Positions 1-8,500 of a stretch of DNA of 64,000 nt are shown piece by piece; within the stretch, counting starts at the first letter, position 1; each line of letters starts with the position of its first letter. Source of the DNA: Bradyrhizobium liaoningense (GTDB lineage: Bacteria; Pseudomonadota; Alphaproteobacteria; Rhizobiales; Xanthobacteraceae); the NCBI RefSeq assembly GCF_018130825.1, contig NZ_JAFCJS010000011.1, positions 157,483 to 221,482 on the forward strand, in the 5' to 3' direction. The notes under the pieces are model-generated. The model ran no database searches. It was not told the origin of the DNA and was given only the letters and a program-made list of their open reading frames with translations. A program made the translations under genes and the position numbers.

Positions 1-138
1 CTCTCGGATCGCTACAGCTGGATCAACGGCACCTTCGCCCGCAAGGACAAGCAGCCGAACCGTCCGCTGCCGCTCGACGGCGAATTCAAGCCAAAACCGT
101 TCATGGACGTCATCAGCAAGTTCACGAAGAACGCCTGA
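1..138 (+). CDS. C-terminal end of a probable GH10 endo-1,4-beta-xylanase (5' truncated)
   Basis: Only the last 45 codons are in the window, reading in frame from base 1 to a TGA at 136-138. The stretch contains SDRYSWING, then an R/K/P-rich link, RPLPLDGEFKPKP and a short amphipathic end. This matches the end of glycoside hydrolase family 10 xylanases, where the last barrel strand carries the DRYSW motif followed by a P-L-L/P-F-D segment and KPA-type closing helix. The catalytic glutamates lie upstream and cannot be checked. The gene converges on the DUF6492 gene with a 21-base gap. The family call rests on a short tail, so it is moderate. Confidence 0.65.
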   Translation, partial: LSDRYSWINGTFARKDKQPNRPLPLDGEFKPKPFMDVISKFTKNA

Positions 139-159
139 AGCCTAGTATGTCCTGAAAGG

Positions 160-1110
160 CTAGCGTGTCCTGGGCGTCTCGAAGGCGAGCGTGTCTCCGA
201 TCTGATCGGGAGCCAGGCTCGGACTGCGCCTGTCAGCCGAGTTCAGCCTGAAGACGTCGCGGATGTCCTCGATCGAGGTCGAGGAATAGGACTGGATGCA
301 GAGCGCGACCTGCTCGGGGGAAGCTGCGCGCATCATCGCTTCGATCGCCGGGCGGTCGAGGCGGGTGTCGTCCCAGTGCGACACCGCGATGCTGTCTTCC
401 GTCACCCGGTGTGCCGCAAGATGCTCCGGCGAACTGGCGACGAAGTTGCCGTAAAGCAGATACTCCGAAAACTTCTTCTTCCGGCACAGCGCCAGGGCCC
501 AGCTCAGGCCCGTTGCCGACTTTATGGCGTCCGTCATCGCACGCGCAGTGTCCTTGTCCCAGACCAGCGCGTTGCCGACATAATCGTCCGCCGGGAACGC
601 GCGCTCCTTGACGCCGAGAAGCTGATCCACGGTGCGCAGCCACAGCACGTGCAAGGGGTGGTCGGCGTCGATCCCCTTGCGCGTGACGAAGAGCGGCGTC
701 TTCTCGCCGCCGGCATACCGGCCGACGTCGAATTCGCGGAAGAACAGATTGTCCGAATCCAGGATGCAGACGCGCTGCTCGGGCGCGCTGAGGACGCCGG
801 CGATCTTCAGGATCTGCTGGATGTGCCAGCCGTGCACGGGCGACGATAGCAGCGACAGCCAGACGCGCCGCTTGCTGATGAACTGCAGCGCCGGCGGCAG
901 CGCGAACAGCCATTTCGGCAGGTAGCGCGAGGCCGGAACGATGACGCGCTTGTCGGACGCGAAGCGCTCGAACAGCGGGACGTCCTCATCGTTAACGAGA
1001 ACATAATGCCGCGTGTATCCCGTCAGCCACGTGTCGATGCTCTCGCTGAGCAGCGAAAAGCGTTCGATATCCTTGGCATAGCTCGCAGTCAGCAGGGCAA
1101 CGGAATGCAT
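160..1110 (-). CDS. DUF6492 family protein (glycosyltransferase-like)
   Basis: A 316-residue protein. It starts MHSVALLTASYAKDIERF and continues with a hydrophobic strand, a conserved ILDSDNLFFREFD segment near residue 120 that resembles the DxD region of nucleotide-sugar glycosyltransferases, and an FPADDYVGNALVWD segment. This layout is what I recall for DUF6492 proteins of rhizobia, which have a GT-A-like fold but no assigned reaction. An in-frame GTG at 1140 would add ten residues; the ATG at 1110 was preferred because the family usually starts at the first strand, although neither start has a strong ribosome binding site. No signal peptide or membrane segment is visible. The role may be in surface polysaccharide assembly, which is inference only. 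Confidence 0.6.
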   Translation of the reverse strand: MHSVALLTASYAKDIERFSLLSESIDTWLTGYTRHYVLVNDEDVPLFERFASDKRVIVPASRYLPKWLFALPPALQFISKRRVWLSLLSSPVHGWHIQQILKIAGVLSAPEQRVCILDSDNLFFREFDVGRYAGGEKTPLFVTRKGIDADHPLHVLWLRTVDQLLGVKERAFPADDYVGNALVWDKDTARAMTDAIKSATGLSWALALCRKKKFSEYLLYGNFVASSPEHLAAHRVTEDSIAVSHWDDTRLDRPAIEAMMRAASPEQVALCIQSYSSTSIEDIRDVFRLNSADRRSPSLAPDQIGDTLAFETPRTR

Positions 1111-1204
1111 GGGCGCGCTCGGATGGCGGTCAGGCCGCACTCATAGCCGCACTGCGAGATGCTGGAAACTCACAAACGGAATCAAGGTAAAATGAAACGA
1201 AGAA

Positions 1205-1999
1205 TTAGCCATCCGACGGCAGCCCCTGCTCGAGCCCGCGAAAGCGCAGCGGTGCCAGGGCGGCGGCGCGCTGCCACCAGTCGGCGACGCGGTCGTCGAG
1301 CGCGGTCACGCCGCGGCCCTGGCCAGGGAAGATCCTGATCTGCTGCACCGCCTCGGCCTCGAAGCCCTTCGCCCGCCGCGTAATCTTGATCACCGCACCT
1401 TCGCGATCGCGCTGGGTCAGCGGGACCAGGAGGCGGCCGCGCGGGCGCAGCGCCTGGAGCCAGAGTGGATGCGGGTGCGGGAAGCCGGCATGCACGATGA
1501 TCACGTCGGCGACTTCACCGATCAGATCACGTCCATCACTATGGTCCACATCGACATTGGCATAGGCGTGAAGGAAACTTGCCGCGCGGGATGCCAGACG
1601 CTCGTCGCATTCGATCGCATGCACGCGGCCCTTCGGGCCGACCAGCTTCGACAGCACCGCCGAGAAATAGCCGAGCCCGCAGCCGATCTGGAGCACGCGG
1701 TCCCCCTCCTTGATGTCGAGGACGTCGATCAGATGCGCCCACAGGCTCGGCAGTCCGGTGTCGAGCTTACGGCGCGCGTCGATCGCGACCAGCACATTGT
1801 CGTAGAGGTGAACGGGATCGGCATCCGGCGTCAGCCGGTAGCTGCGTGCCGCCTCGCTCTTGATGCGCCAAGGGCCTCTGGCCAGAAAATCCTCGCGCGG
1901 AACGGTGGCGAGCGCGTCGATCAGACGCTTGGAGGAAATCCGCTCGCGCCTGGCGATCAACTCCACATAGCGCGCACGCGCGGCGGCAAGATCGCTCAT
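1205..1999 (-). CDS. PCMT-like SAM-dependent methyltransferase
   Basis: A 264-residue protein related to protein-L-isoaspartate O-methyltransferases. An N-terminal helical part holds VPREDFLARG, which parallels the PCMT motif around the substrate. It is followed by a Rossmann methyltransferase core with VLQIGCGLGYFSAVLS (SAM-binding motif I, near residues 100-115) and the acidic VHAIECDERLA end of the second strand. The typical PCMT glycine-rich T-G-S-G-Y is replaced here by I-G-C-G-L-G-Y. Its ATG overlaps the TGA of the upstream cyclase gene by four bases (1996-1999), so translation is probably coupled. Whether it repairs isoaspartate or methylates another carboxylate is not decided by the sequence. 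Confidence 0.75.
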   Translation of the reverse strand: MSDLAAARARYVELIARRERISSKRLIDALATVPREDFLARGPWRIKSEAARSYRLTPDADPVHLYDNVLVAIDARRKLDTGLPSLWAHLIDVLDIKEGDRVLQIGCGLGYFSAVLSKLVGPKGRVHAIECDERLASRAASFLHAYANVDVDHSDGRDLIGEVADVIIVHAGFPHPHPLWLQALRPRGRLLVPLTQRDREGAVIKITRRAKGFEAEAVQQIRIFPGQGRGVTALDDRVADWWQRAAALAPLRFRGLEQGLPSDG

Positions 2000-4900
2000 T
2001 TCGCCGCGTCAGCCTGTTCACGAACGGGCGCGTCCGCATCGAGCTCGTTGACCAGCTGCATCGCCTGCTTGAGGTCCGGCGTGTAAAAACCCTCGCTGAA
2101 CCTGCCCACGATCGGCACGAGCAGGAGACGTGCGTGCTCACGCTTGCCGGCTTGATGCGACAGCCGTGCCAGGCTGACGGCGGTGCGAAGCTCCCAGGAC
2201 AGCGCGCCCTGCTTGCGCGCGGTCTCCAGCGACAGGCCGAACAAATCCTCGGCCTCCTGCACCGATGCCGGATCGCCGTCCGACAGCGTGATCTCGCCCT
2301 GCAGGCGGTAGACTTCGGCAAGATAGGAATGATCACCGGTCCGCCGCGCGGTCGCGAGCGCGCCGTCCAGCGCGCGCAAGGCGGCATCGCGCATCCCGAC
2401 CTTGGCATAGGCTTCGGCGAGCAGGCAGCGGAACCAGCAGCCGGCGAGCCAGGAATCCATCGCCTCGTATTCGTCGAGGCCGAGGCGCATCTGGCTGAGA
2501 CCCTCGTCGGCCTCGCCGAGCTGCGTCAGCGCCCAGCCGCGCAGGATCGCGGCCTGCTGCTTCCAGTGCAGGAAATTGTGCTCGGTGGCGATGATCATGG
2601 CGCGGTTGGCGTAGTCGCGCGTGCCCTCGACGTCGCGCAGATGCTGGCAGAGATAGGCGCCGAACACGAGCGCGAAGGCGAGCGTGAAAGGATGGCGAAT
2701 CTTCTCGGCATTGGCGATCGCCTGCTCGCTGTGCTGGCGCGCCGCGTCGGGCCGGCCGAGGAACCAGAGCAGATAGCCGAGATAGGACAGCGAGACGACG
2801 CCGGGATCGGTGCCGTGCCGCACCATCAGATCGGAATGCAGATCGGGGCTGTAGAGATTGATGCAGCGATGCAGATGGTGCTGCGAGGCGGCAAAGCGAC
2901 CGCGATAGAGCATGGTCATCGCGATCGAACGGTGCGCCTCGATCAGATAGCCGGTCTGCTGCGCCGGCTGCGACCGCTCGTTCAGCCGCTCGCGCTTGGC
3001 GAATTTCAGGAGCTCGACGCTGAGATCGTGCGCGCGGGTGAGATCGGCACGGATGAAGTGACACACCCACAGGCCGCGGGTCGCGGCGAAGGCCTTCTCG
3101 TCGTCGTCGAGCTGCTGGCCGAGCTCGAGCGCGCGCATGTAGTTCTCCTCGACCTCCTGCACCGCATAGCCCTTGGCCGCGATCAGCACGTTGCCGAGCG
3201 CGATGCGCAGCTCGAGCTCCATCTCGTCGGCGCCCTGCATGCGCGCATTGGCCTGCACGACGCTCAAGCCGCGGCGCAGATGGCCGATCGCCTCCAGATT
3301 GGCGCCGCTCCTGGCCGCCTGCTTGCCGGCCTTGAGCCAGAAGCTGGCGGCGCCCTCGCTCTGGCCTGACTCGGTGAGATGATGGGCCAGCAGCTCCGGC
3401 TCGCGATCGGTCTTCTCCGGATACATCTCGCTAAGCACCTGCGCGATACGCGCATGCAGCTTGCGGCGCTCGCTGTGCAGGAGGCTCGCATGCGCGGCGT
3501 TCTGGATCATCACGTGCTTGAACGAGTAGAGTGCGTCCGGCGGATGGCCACGCCGCATGACCAGCCCGGCCCCCTCCAGATGGTTGAGCGCGGCCTCGAT
3601 CTGCTCCGCCGGCGTGTTGGCGACGGCCTGGAGCGTCTCGTAGGAGAACTCGCGGCCGATGGTGGCGCCGATCTGCGCGATCCGCTTGAACGGGCCCATC
3701 CGGTCGAGCCGCGCCATCAGCGAGTCCGTCAGCGTTGCCGGGATCGCCAGCTGCCGCCACGGCCCCGACAGCACGTAGCGTCCGTGCCGCTCGGTCAGGA
3801 GATTGGATTCCAGAACGGTCTTGGTGAGCTCTTCCAGGAACAGCGGCACGCCGTCGGTCTTGACGATGATCTCCTCGACGACCTCCTTCGGCAGCTCCCG
3901 TCCGGCAACGCGCTCGACCAGCGTCGTGCGCAGCTGCCGGCTCAGGCGGTTCAGAACCAGCGTGGTGATGTGCGAATGCGCGTTCCAGCTCGGCTGGAAT
4001 TCGGAGCGCGCGGTGATGATGACCAGGATCGGCCGGTTCTGCACCCGGTCGACCAGAAGGTCGATCACTTCACGCGAGGTCGGGTCGATCCAGTGCAGAT
4101 CCTCGAACGCGATCACCAGGGGCATCTCGCGCGCAAGGCCGAGGAAGTGGCCGACCAGCGCCGCGACGGTCGCATCCTTCTGCTGCTGCGGCGACAGGTC
4201 GAGCGGCGGATAGCGATCGCCGGTCGGAATCGACAGCAGCGCGGCGAACAGCGGCGTGACCTGCTCGATGTCGCCATGGGCGGCGGCGATCGCGGTCTCC
4301 AGGCTCGCCAGCGACAACGCGGAGGCATCCTCGCGGTCGAGGCCGAGGGAAAATTTGAGCTGCTCGGCGAACGGATAGAACGCGGTGGAGGTGTAGTAGG
4401 GCGAGCACTGGAACGAGACCTGCGCATGCCGGTCGCCCGATATCCGCTCGAAGATTTCCTGGATGATGCGCGACTTGCCGATGCCGGGTTCGCCGAACTT
4501 GACCACGACCTGCCCGTCGCCACCCTTGGCCTGCTGCCAGCGGCCCATCAGCAGCGCAATCTCCTCCTCGCGGTTGACGAGCGGCGTCAGCCGCGCGCCC
4601 ATCGCGGCGGCGAAGCGGGTCTCCACCCGCGAGGCGCGCACCACGTGCCAGGCTTGCGCCTTCTCCGAGATACCCTTCAGCGCATGGACACCGAGATTGC
4701 GGTAGTCGAACTTCCCCTTCAGCAGCGACTGCGTCGAGGCGGAGATCACGACGCCGTTGGGCGGCGCCAGGGCTTGCAGCCGCGCGGCGAGATTGACGGT
4801 TTCACCGACCGCGGAGTCGCGCTCTTCGGTGCCCTGCCCGACGAGATCGCCGACCACGACGAGGCCGGTCGCGATCCCGATGCGGACGGCGGGCGAATGG

Positions 4901-5463
4901 CTGAGCGCACCGCGCGGCTCGATCGCGCGCGCGGTCGACAGCACCCGCACGATCTCGAGCCCCGCACGCACCGCGCGCTCGGCGTCGTCCTCATGTGCGG
5001 TCGGATAGCCGAAATAGACGAGGATGCCGTCGCCGACGAAACGGGCGGCAAAGCCCTCGTAGTGCTTGACCACGCGGACGCAGGTCTCGCGGAAGCTCGC
5101 GATCATGTCGCGCACGTCTTCCGGATCGAACTGCACCGAGAGCGAGGTGGAATCGACCATGTCGCAGAACATGGTGGTGAGCTGGCGCCGTTCGGCTCCG
5201 ACCTCCGCCCGAGTCTGCGGGCCTGCCGCGGCCGGCGGCTCCGCCGTTTCAGCCTGGAATAGCGCCGCCATCGCCCGTTGGAGCCGCTTGCGATCGCCAA
5301 GCGGCAATCCGAGCTCGACCAGATCGGATTCGGTGAGATCGCCCAGGACGTCGAGATCGAGGCGGTGCTGTGCGAACAGATCGGAATAGTGACCGAGGCC
5401 GACGCCCTCGAGCCAGCGCTTCAACCCGCCTTCCGTTGCCGTGCCCGGCTCATTCTCCAGCAT
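1996..5463 (-). CDS. SAM domain-class III nucleotide cyclase-ATPase-TPR multidomain protein
   Basis: A 1155-residue signalling protein. Residues about 12-70 form a sterile alpha motif (LKRWLEGVGLGHYSDLF, then LTESDLVELGL). Residues about 93-270 form a class III adenylate/guanylate cyclase domain with the metal-binding MFCDMVDSTSL and the FVGDGILVYFGYP loop. An AAA_16-type STAND ATPase follows, with Walker A FGEPGIGKS near residue 322 and a Walker B-like VIAFEDLHW. The C-terminal third is helical with TPR-like repeats. This is the layout of the large cyclase/ATPase regulators abundant in Bradyrhizobium and mycobacteria. No membrane segment is seen, so it is probably cytoplasmic. It is co-oriented and coupled with the PCMT-like gene, and divergent from the NRPS gene. 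Confidence 0.85.
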   Translation of the reverse strand: MLENEPGTATEGGLKRWLEGVGLGHYSDLFAQHRLDLDVLGDLTESDLVELGLPLGDRKRLQRAMAALFQAETAEPPAAAGPQTRAEVGAERRQLTTMFCDMVDSTSLSVQFDPEDVRDMIASFRETCVRVVKHYEGFAARFVGDGILVYFGYPTAHEDDAERAVRAGLEIVRVLSTARAIEPRGALSHSPAVRIGIATGLVVVGDLVGQGTEERDSAVGETVNLAARLQALAPPNGVVISASTQSLLKGKFDYRNLGVHALKGISEKAQAWHVVRASRVETRFAAAMGARLTPLVNREEEIALLMGRWQQAKGGDGQVVVKFGEPGIGKSRIIQEIFERISGDRHAQVSFQCSPYYTSTAFYPFAEQLKFSLGLDREDASALSLASLETAIAAAHGDIEQVTPLFAALLSIPTGDRYPPLDLSPQQQKDATVAALVGHFLGLAREMPLVIAFEDLHWIDPTSREVIDLLVDRVQNRPILVIITARSEFQPSWNAHSHITTLVLNRLSRQLRTTLVERVAGRELPKEVVEEIIVKTDGVPLFLEELTKTVLESNLLTERHGRYVLSGPWRQLAIPATLTDSLMARLDRMGPFKRIAQIGATIGREFSYETLQAVANTPAEQIEAALNHLEGAGLVMRRGHPPDALYSFKHVMIQNAAHASLLHSERRKLHARIAQVLSEMYPEKTDREPELLAHHLTESGQSEGAASFWLKAGKQAARSGANLEAIGHLRRGLSVVQANARMQGADEMELELRIALGNVLIAAKGYAVQEVEENYMRALELGQQLDDDEKAFAATRGLWVCHFIRADLTRAHDLSVELLKFAKRERLNERSQPAQQTGYLIEAHRSIAMTMLYRGRFAASQHHLHRCINLYSPDLHSDLMVRHGTDPGVVSLSYLGYLLWFLGRPDAARQHSEQAIANAEKIRHPFTLAFALVFGAYLCQHLRDVEGTRDYANRAMIIATEHNFLHWKQQAAILRGWALTQLGEADEGLSQMRLGLDEYEAMDSWLAGCWFRCLLAEAYAKVGMRDAALRALDGALATARRTGDHSYLAEVYRLQGEITLSDGDPASVQEAEDLFGLSLETARKQGALSWELRTAVSLARLSHQAGKREHARLLLVPIVGRFSEGFYTPDLKQAMQLVNELDADAPVREQADAAK

Positions 5464-5599
5464 GGTGATTCTGCCCGACCTTCACTCCGTCGAAGGGCTT
5501 TGGGGCCCCTCAACCACAGATTTCGGGGCCCGAACTTCACCTCAGACTGGACGCGTTCCCTAACTCTTGGGAAGAATAGCCCAATCAGATCAAAAGGGA

Positions 5600-8500
5600 A
5601 TGGCATTGTCGGACATTGCATCCGCAGCGGGATCGGTCGGCGCGAGCCTGGAAACGAAGACCTTTTCTCATATCGGCGGCCTTCTCGACTTCTACGCCCG
5701 CAGGAGTCCTGCGGCGCCCGCCCTGCTCGCCCCTGGCCGGCCGGCTCTCACCTATGGCGCGCTTGGCGAGCGGACACAGAATCTCGTGCGTACGCTGCGC
5801 GGGCTCGGCATTGCGTCCGCCGACAGGATTGCCGTTGCGCTGCCGCGCGGGGCCGACAGCGCGCTGGCGCTGATCGCGGTTGCCTCAAGCTGTGCCTGCA
5901 TCCCCGTCAATCCCGACCTGACGGCGGACGAGCTGCAACGTTATTTCAGCGAATTGAAGCTGACGGCGCTCGTCACCCGCGCCGACATGAACTCACCGAG
6001 CCGTGATGTCGCCAAGGCGCTCGGTATCGCGGTGATCGATTTCGTGCCGGGTCCGAAAGACGATCTCGGCGGCTGCACGTTCATGGGCCCGGCCGTCGGG
6101 CCGGCGAGCACGAGCGGCGCCTCGCGCGGCGACAACGATGCCTTCATCCTGCTGACGTCGGGCACGGCGGCGCGGCCGAAAATGGTGCCGCTGACGCATC
6201 GCAATGTGTGCCTCTCTGCCTTTAATGCAGGCCGCGTGCTGTCGCTCACATCCCATGATCGCCTGCTCAACGTCCTGCCGCTGTTTCATGCCCATGGCTT
6301 GATCTCCGGCCTTCTGACCGCGCTCGCCGCGGGCTCCAGCGTGATCTGCACCGACGGCTTCGACGCCTTGTCCTTCTTCGGCTGGATGCGGGAGCTGCAG
6401 CCGACCTGGTACACGGCGGTGCCGACCATTCATCGCGCGCTGCTGACGGCGGCGGAATCCGACCCGGCCCGCGTCCGGGCCTCGTCGCTGCGCGTGATCC
6501 GCTCCGCCTCGGCCTCGCTTGCCCCTGCGATCCTTTCCGGACTGGAGGCGACGTTTGGCGTTCCCGTGCTCGAGACCTACGGCATGACGGAAGCGGCCTC
6601 GCAGATCGCGGCCAATCCGTTCGAGCTGCGCAAGGTCGGATCGGTCGGCCGCGCCGCGGGCCCCGAGATCGCGATCATGGACGAGACGGGCCGTGCGCTC
6701 GCGAATGGCGAGCACGGCGAAATCGTGCTGCGCGGCGCCAACATGACGCGTGGCTACTATAACGACGAGGCGGCGACAGAGGCCGCGTTCCGCAACGGCT
6801 GGTTCCGGACCGGCGATCTCGGCTATCTCGACACCGACGGCTATCTCTTCATCGTCGGCCGCATCAAGGACGTCATCAACCGCGGTGGGCAGAAGGTCTC
6901 GCCGCTCGAGGTGGAGGACGTGCTGCTCGGCCATCCCGCGGTGCTGGAGGCCGGCGTGTTCGCCGTCCCGCACGCCAAGCTCGGCGAGAACGTCGCCGCC
7001 GTCGTGGTGCTGCGACCGAATTCCGAGGCGAGCTCGGACCAGCTACGCCAGTTCGCGCGAAAGCGCCTTGCCGCGTACAAGGTGCCGAGCCTGATCCGCA
7101 GCGTGGCCGCGCTGCCGAAGGGCGCCAGCGGCAAGGTCAAGCGCAACGCGCTGGCCGGGTTGATCGCGGAGACGTCGGATGCCGGCGAGACGCGCCTGCC
7201 GCGCAATGCGCTGGAGACTCAGCTCGCGGAGATTTGGGCCGGCTTGCTGGAGCTGCCGCAGGTCGGCATCGATCAGGACGTCTTCGCGCTCGGCGCGGAC
7301 TCGCTCGCGGTGACGCAGATGCGCTCGCGCCTGCGCGAACGCTTCAGCGTCGACTTCTCGTTCGAGGACATTTTCGATTGCGCCACGGTCGCCGCGCTTG
7401 CGGCCCGGCTGGAGACTGCAGCAACCCGTCGCGATGCGCTACCGGCCTGGCGCCAGGCCGCAGCGGCGACAGCGGATGCGCCGCTGTCGTTCCAGCAGCA
7501 GCGGATGTATCTGCTCTCGCGACTCGACCCCACCCGTTACAATTACAACGTCGTCGAAGTCGCGATGCTCAAAGGCCCGGTCGACGGCGCCGCGCTTTCT
7601 GCGGGCCTCACCGCGATCTGCGCGCGTCACGAGGCGCTGCGCTCGGTGTTCGTCGAACGGCAGGGCGAGCCGGTGCAGCGCGTGCTGCAATCCCCGCCGC
7701 GGTTCGAGCGGATCAAGCTCAAGCCCTGCCCCGCGGACAAGCGGTCGGCACTCATCCGGCGTGAGGCGCTCAAGCTCGCGCAATACACGTTCGATCTGGC
7801 GCACGAGCCGCCGCTGAAGGTCACATTGCTGTCGTTCGACAGATCCAGCCACGCGCTCGTCGTCAACGTGCATCACCTCGTCACCGACGGCTGGTCGCAG
7901 CGGTTGTTCTGGGAGGAGCTCGCCGCCCATTATGCCGCGGCACACAAGAAGGACGTGGCGGCGCTGCCCTCGCCCGCCTTCCAGTATCGCGACTTCGCGC
8001 TCTGGCAGCAGGGCTGGGCGCAGACGCCGGCGGCGAAGGAGCAGCTCGATTACTGGCGGGCGCAGCTCGACGGCGTCACCACGCTGCCGCTGCGGACCGA
8101 CCGGTCGCGGCCGGAGGTCTGGAGCGGTCATGGCGCCCGTCACTATTTCGAGTTCTCCAAAATCCTCTCGGGCAGCGTCCGCGCGCTGAGCCAGGCCCAG
8201 GGCGTCACGCCCTTCATGACCCTGCTCGCGGCGTTCCAGTGCCTGATGTTCCGACACACTGGTCACGAGGATGTAGCGACCGGATCGCTGATCGCCAACC
8301 GCAACCAGATCGAGAGCGAGCGCCTGATCGGGCTGTTCGCCAACACCCTGATCCTGCGCAACGATTTTGGCGGCGATCCGAGCTTCGGCGAGATGTTGCG
8401 GCGGGTGCGTCAGGTGACGCTCGATGCCTATCGCAACCAGGATCTTGCGATCGAGGAGGTGCTGCGCGCGCTGCAGGTCGCGCGAAGGACGGACGGCAAT

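Noticed and set aside
3379..5262. Long plus-strand open frame opposite the cyclase gene
   Set aside because: Low-complexity Arg/Leu/Asp composition typical of antisense frames in high-GC DNA, with no motif or ribosome binding site.
5520..5560. EcfG-like promoter on the minus strand before the cyclase gene
   Set aside because: GGAAC is present, but the next AGTT is at spacing 18 with a wrong first base, so it does not fit GGAAC-N16/17-CGTT.
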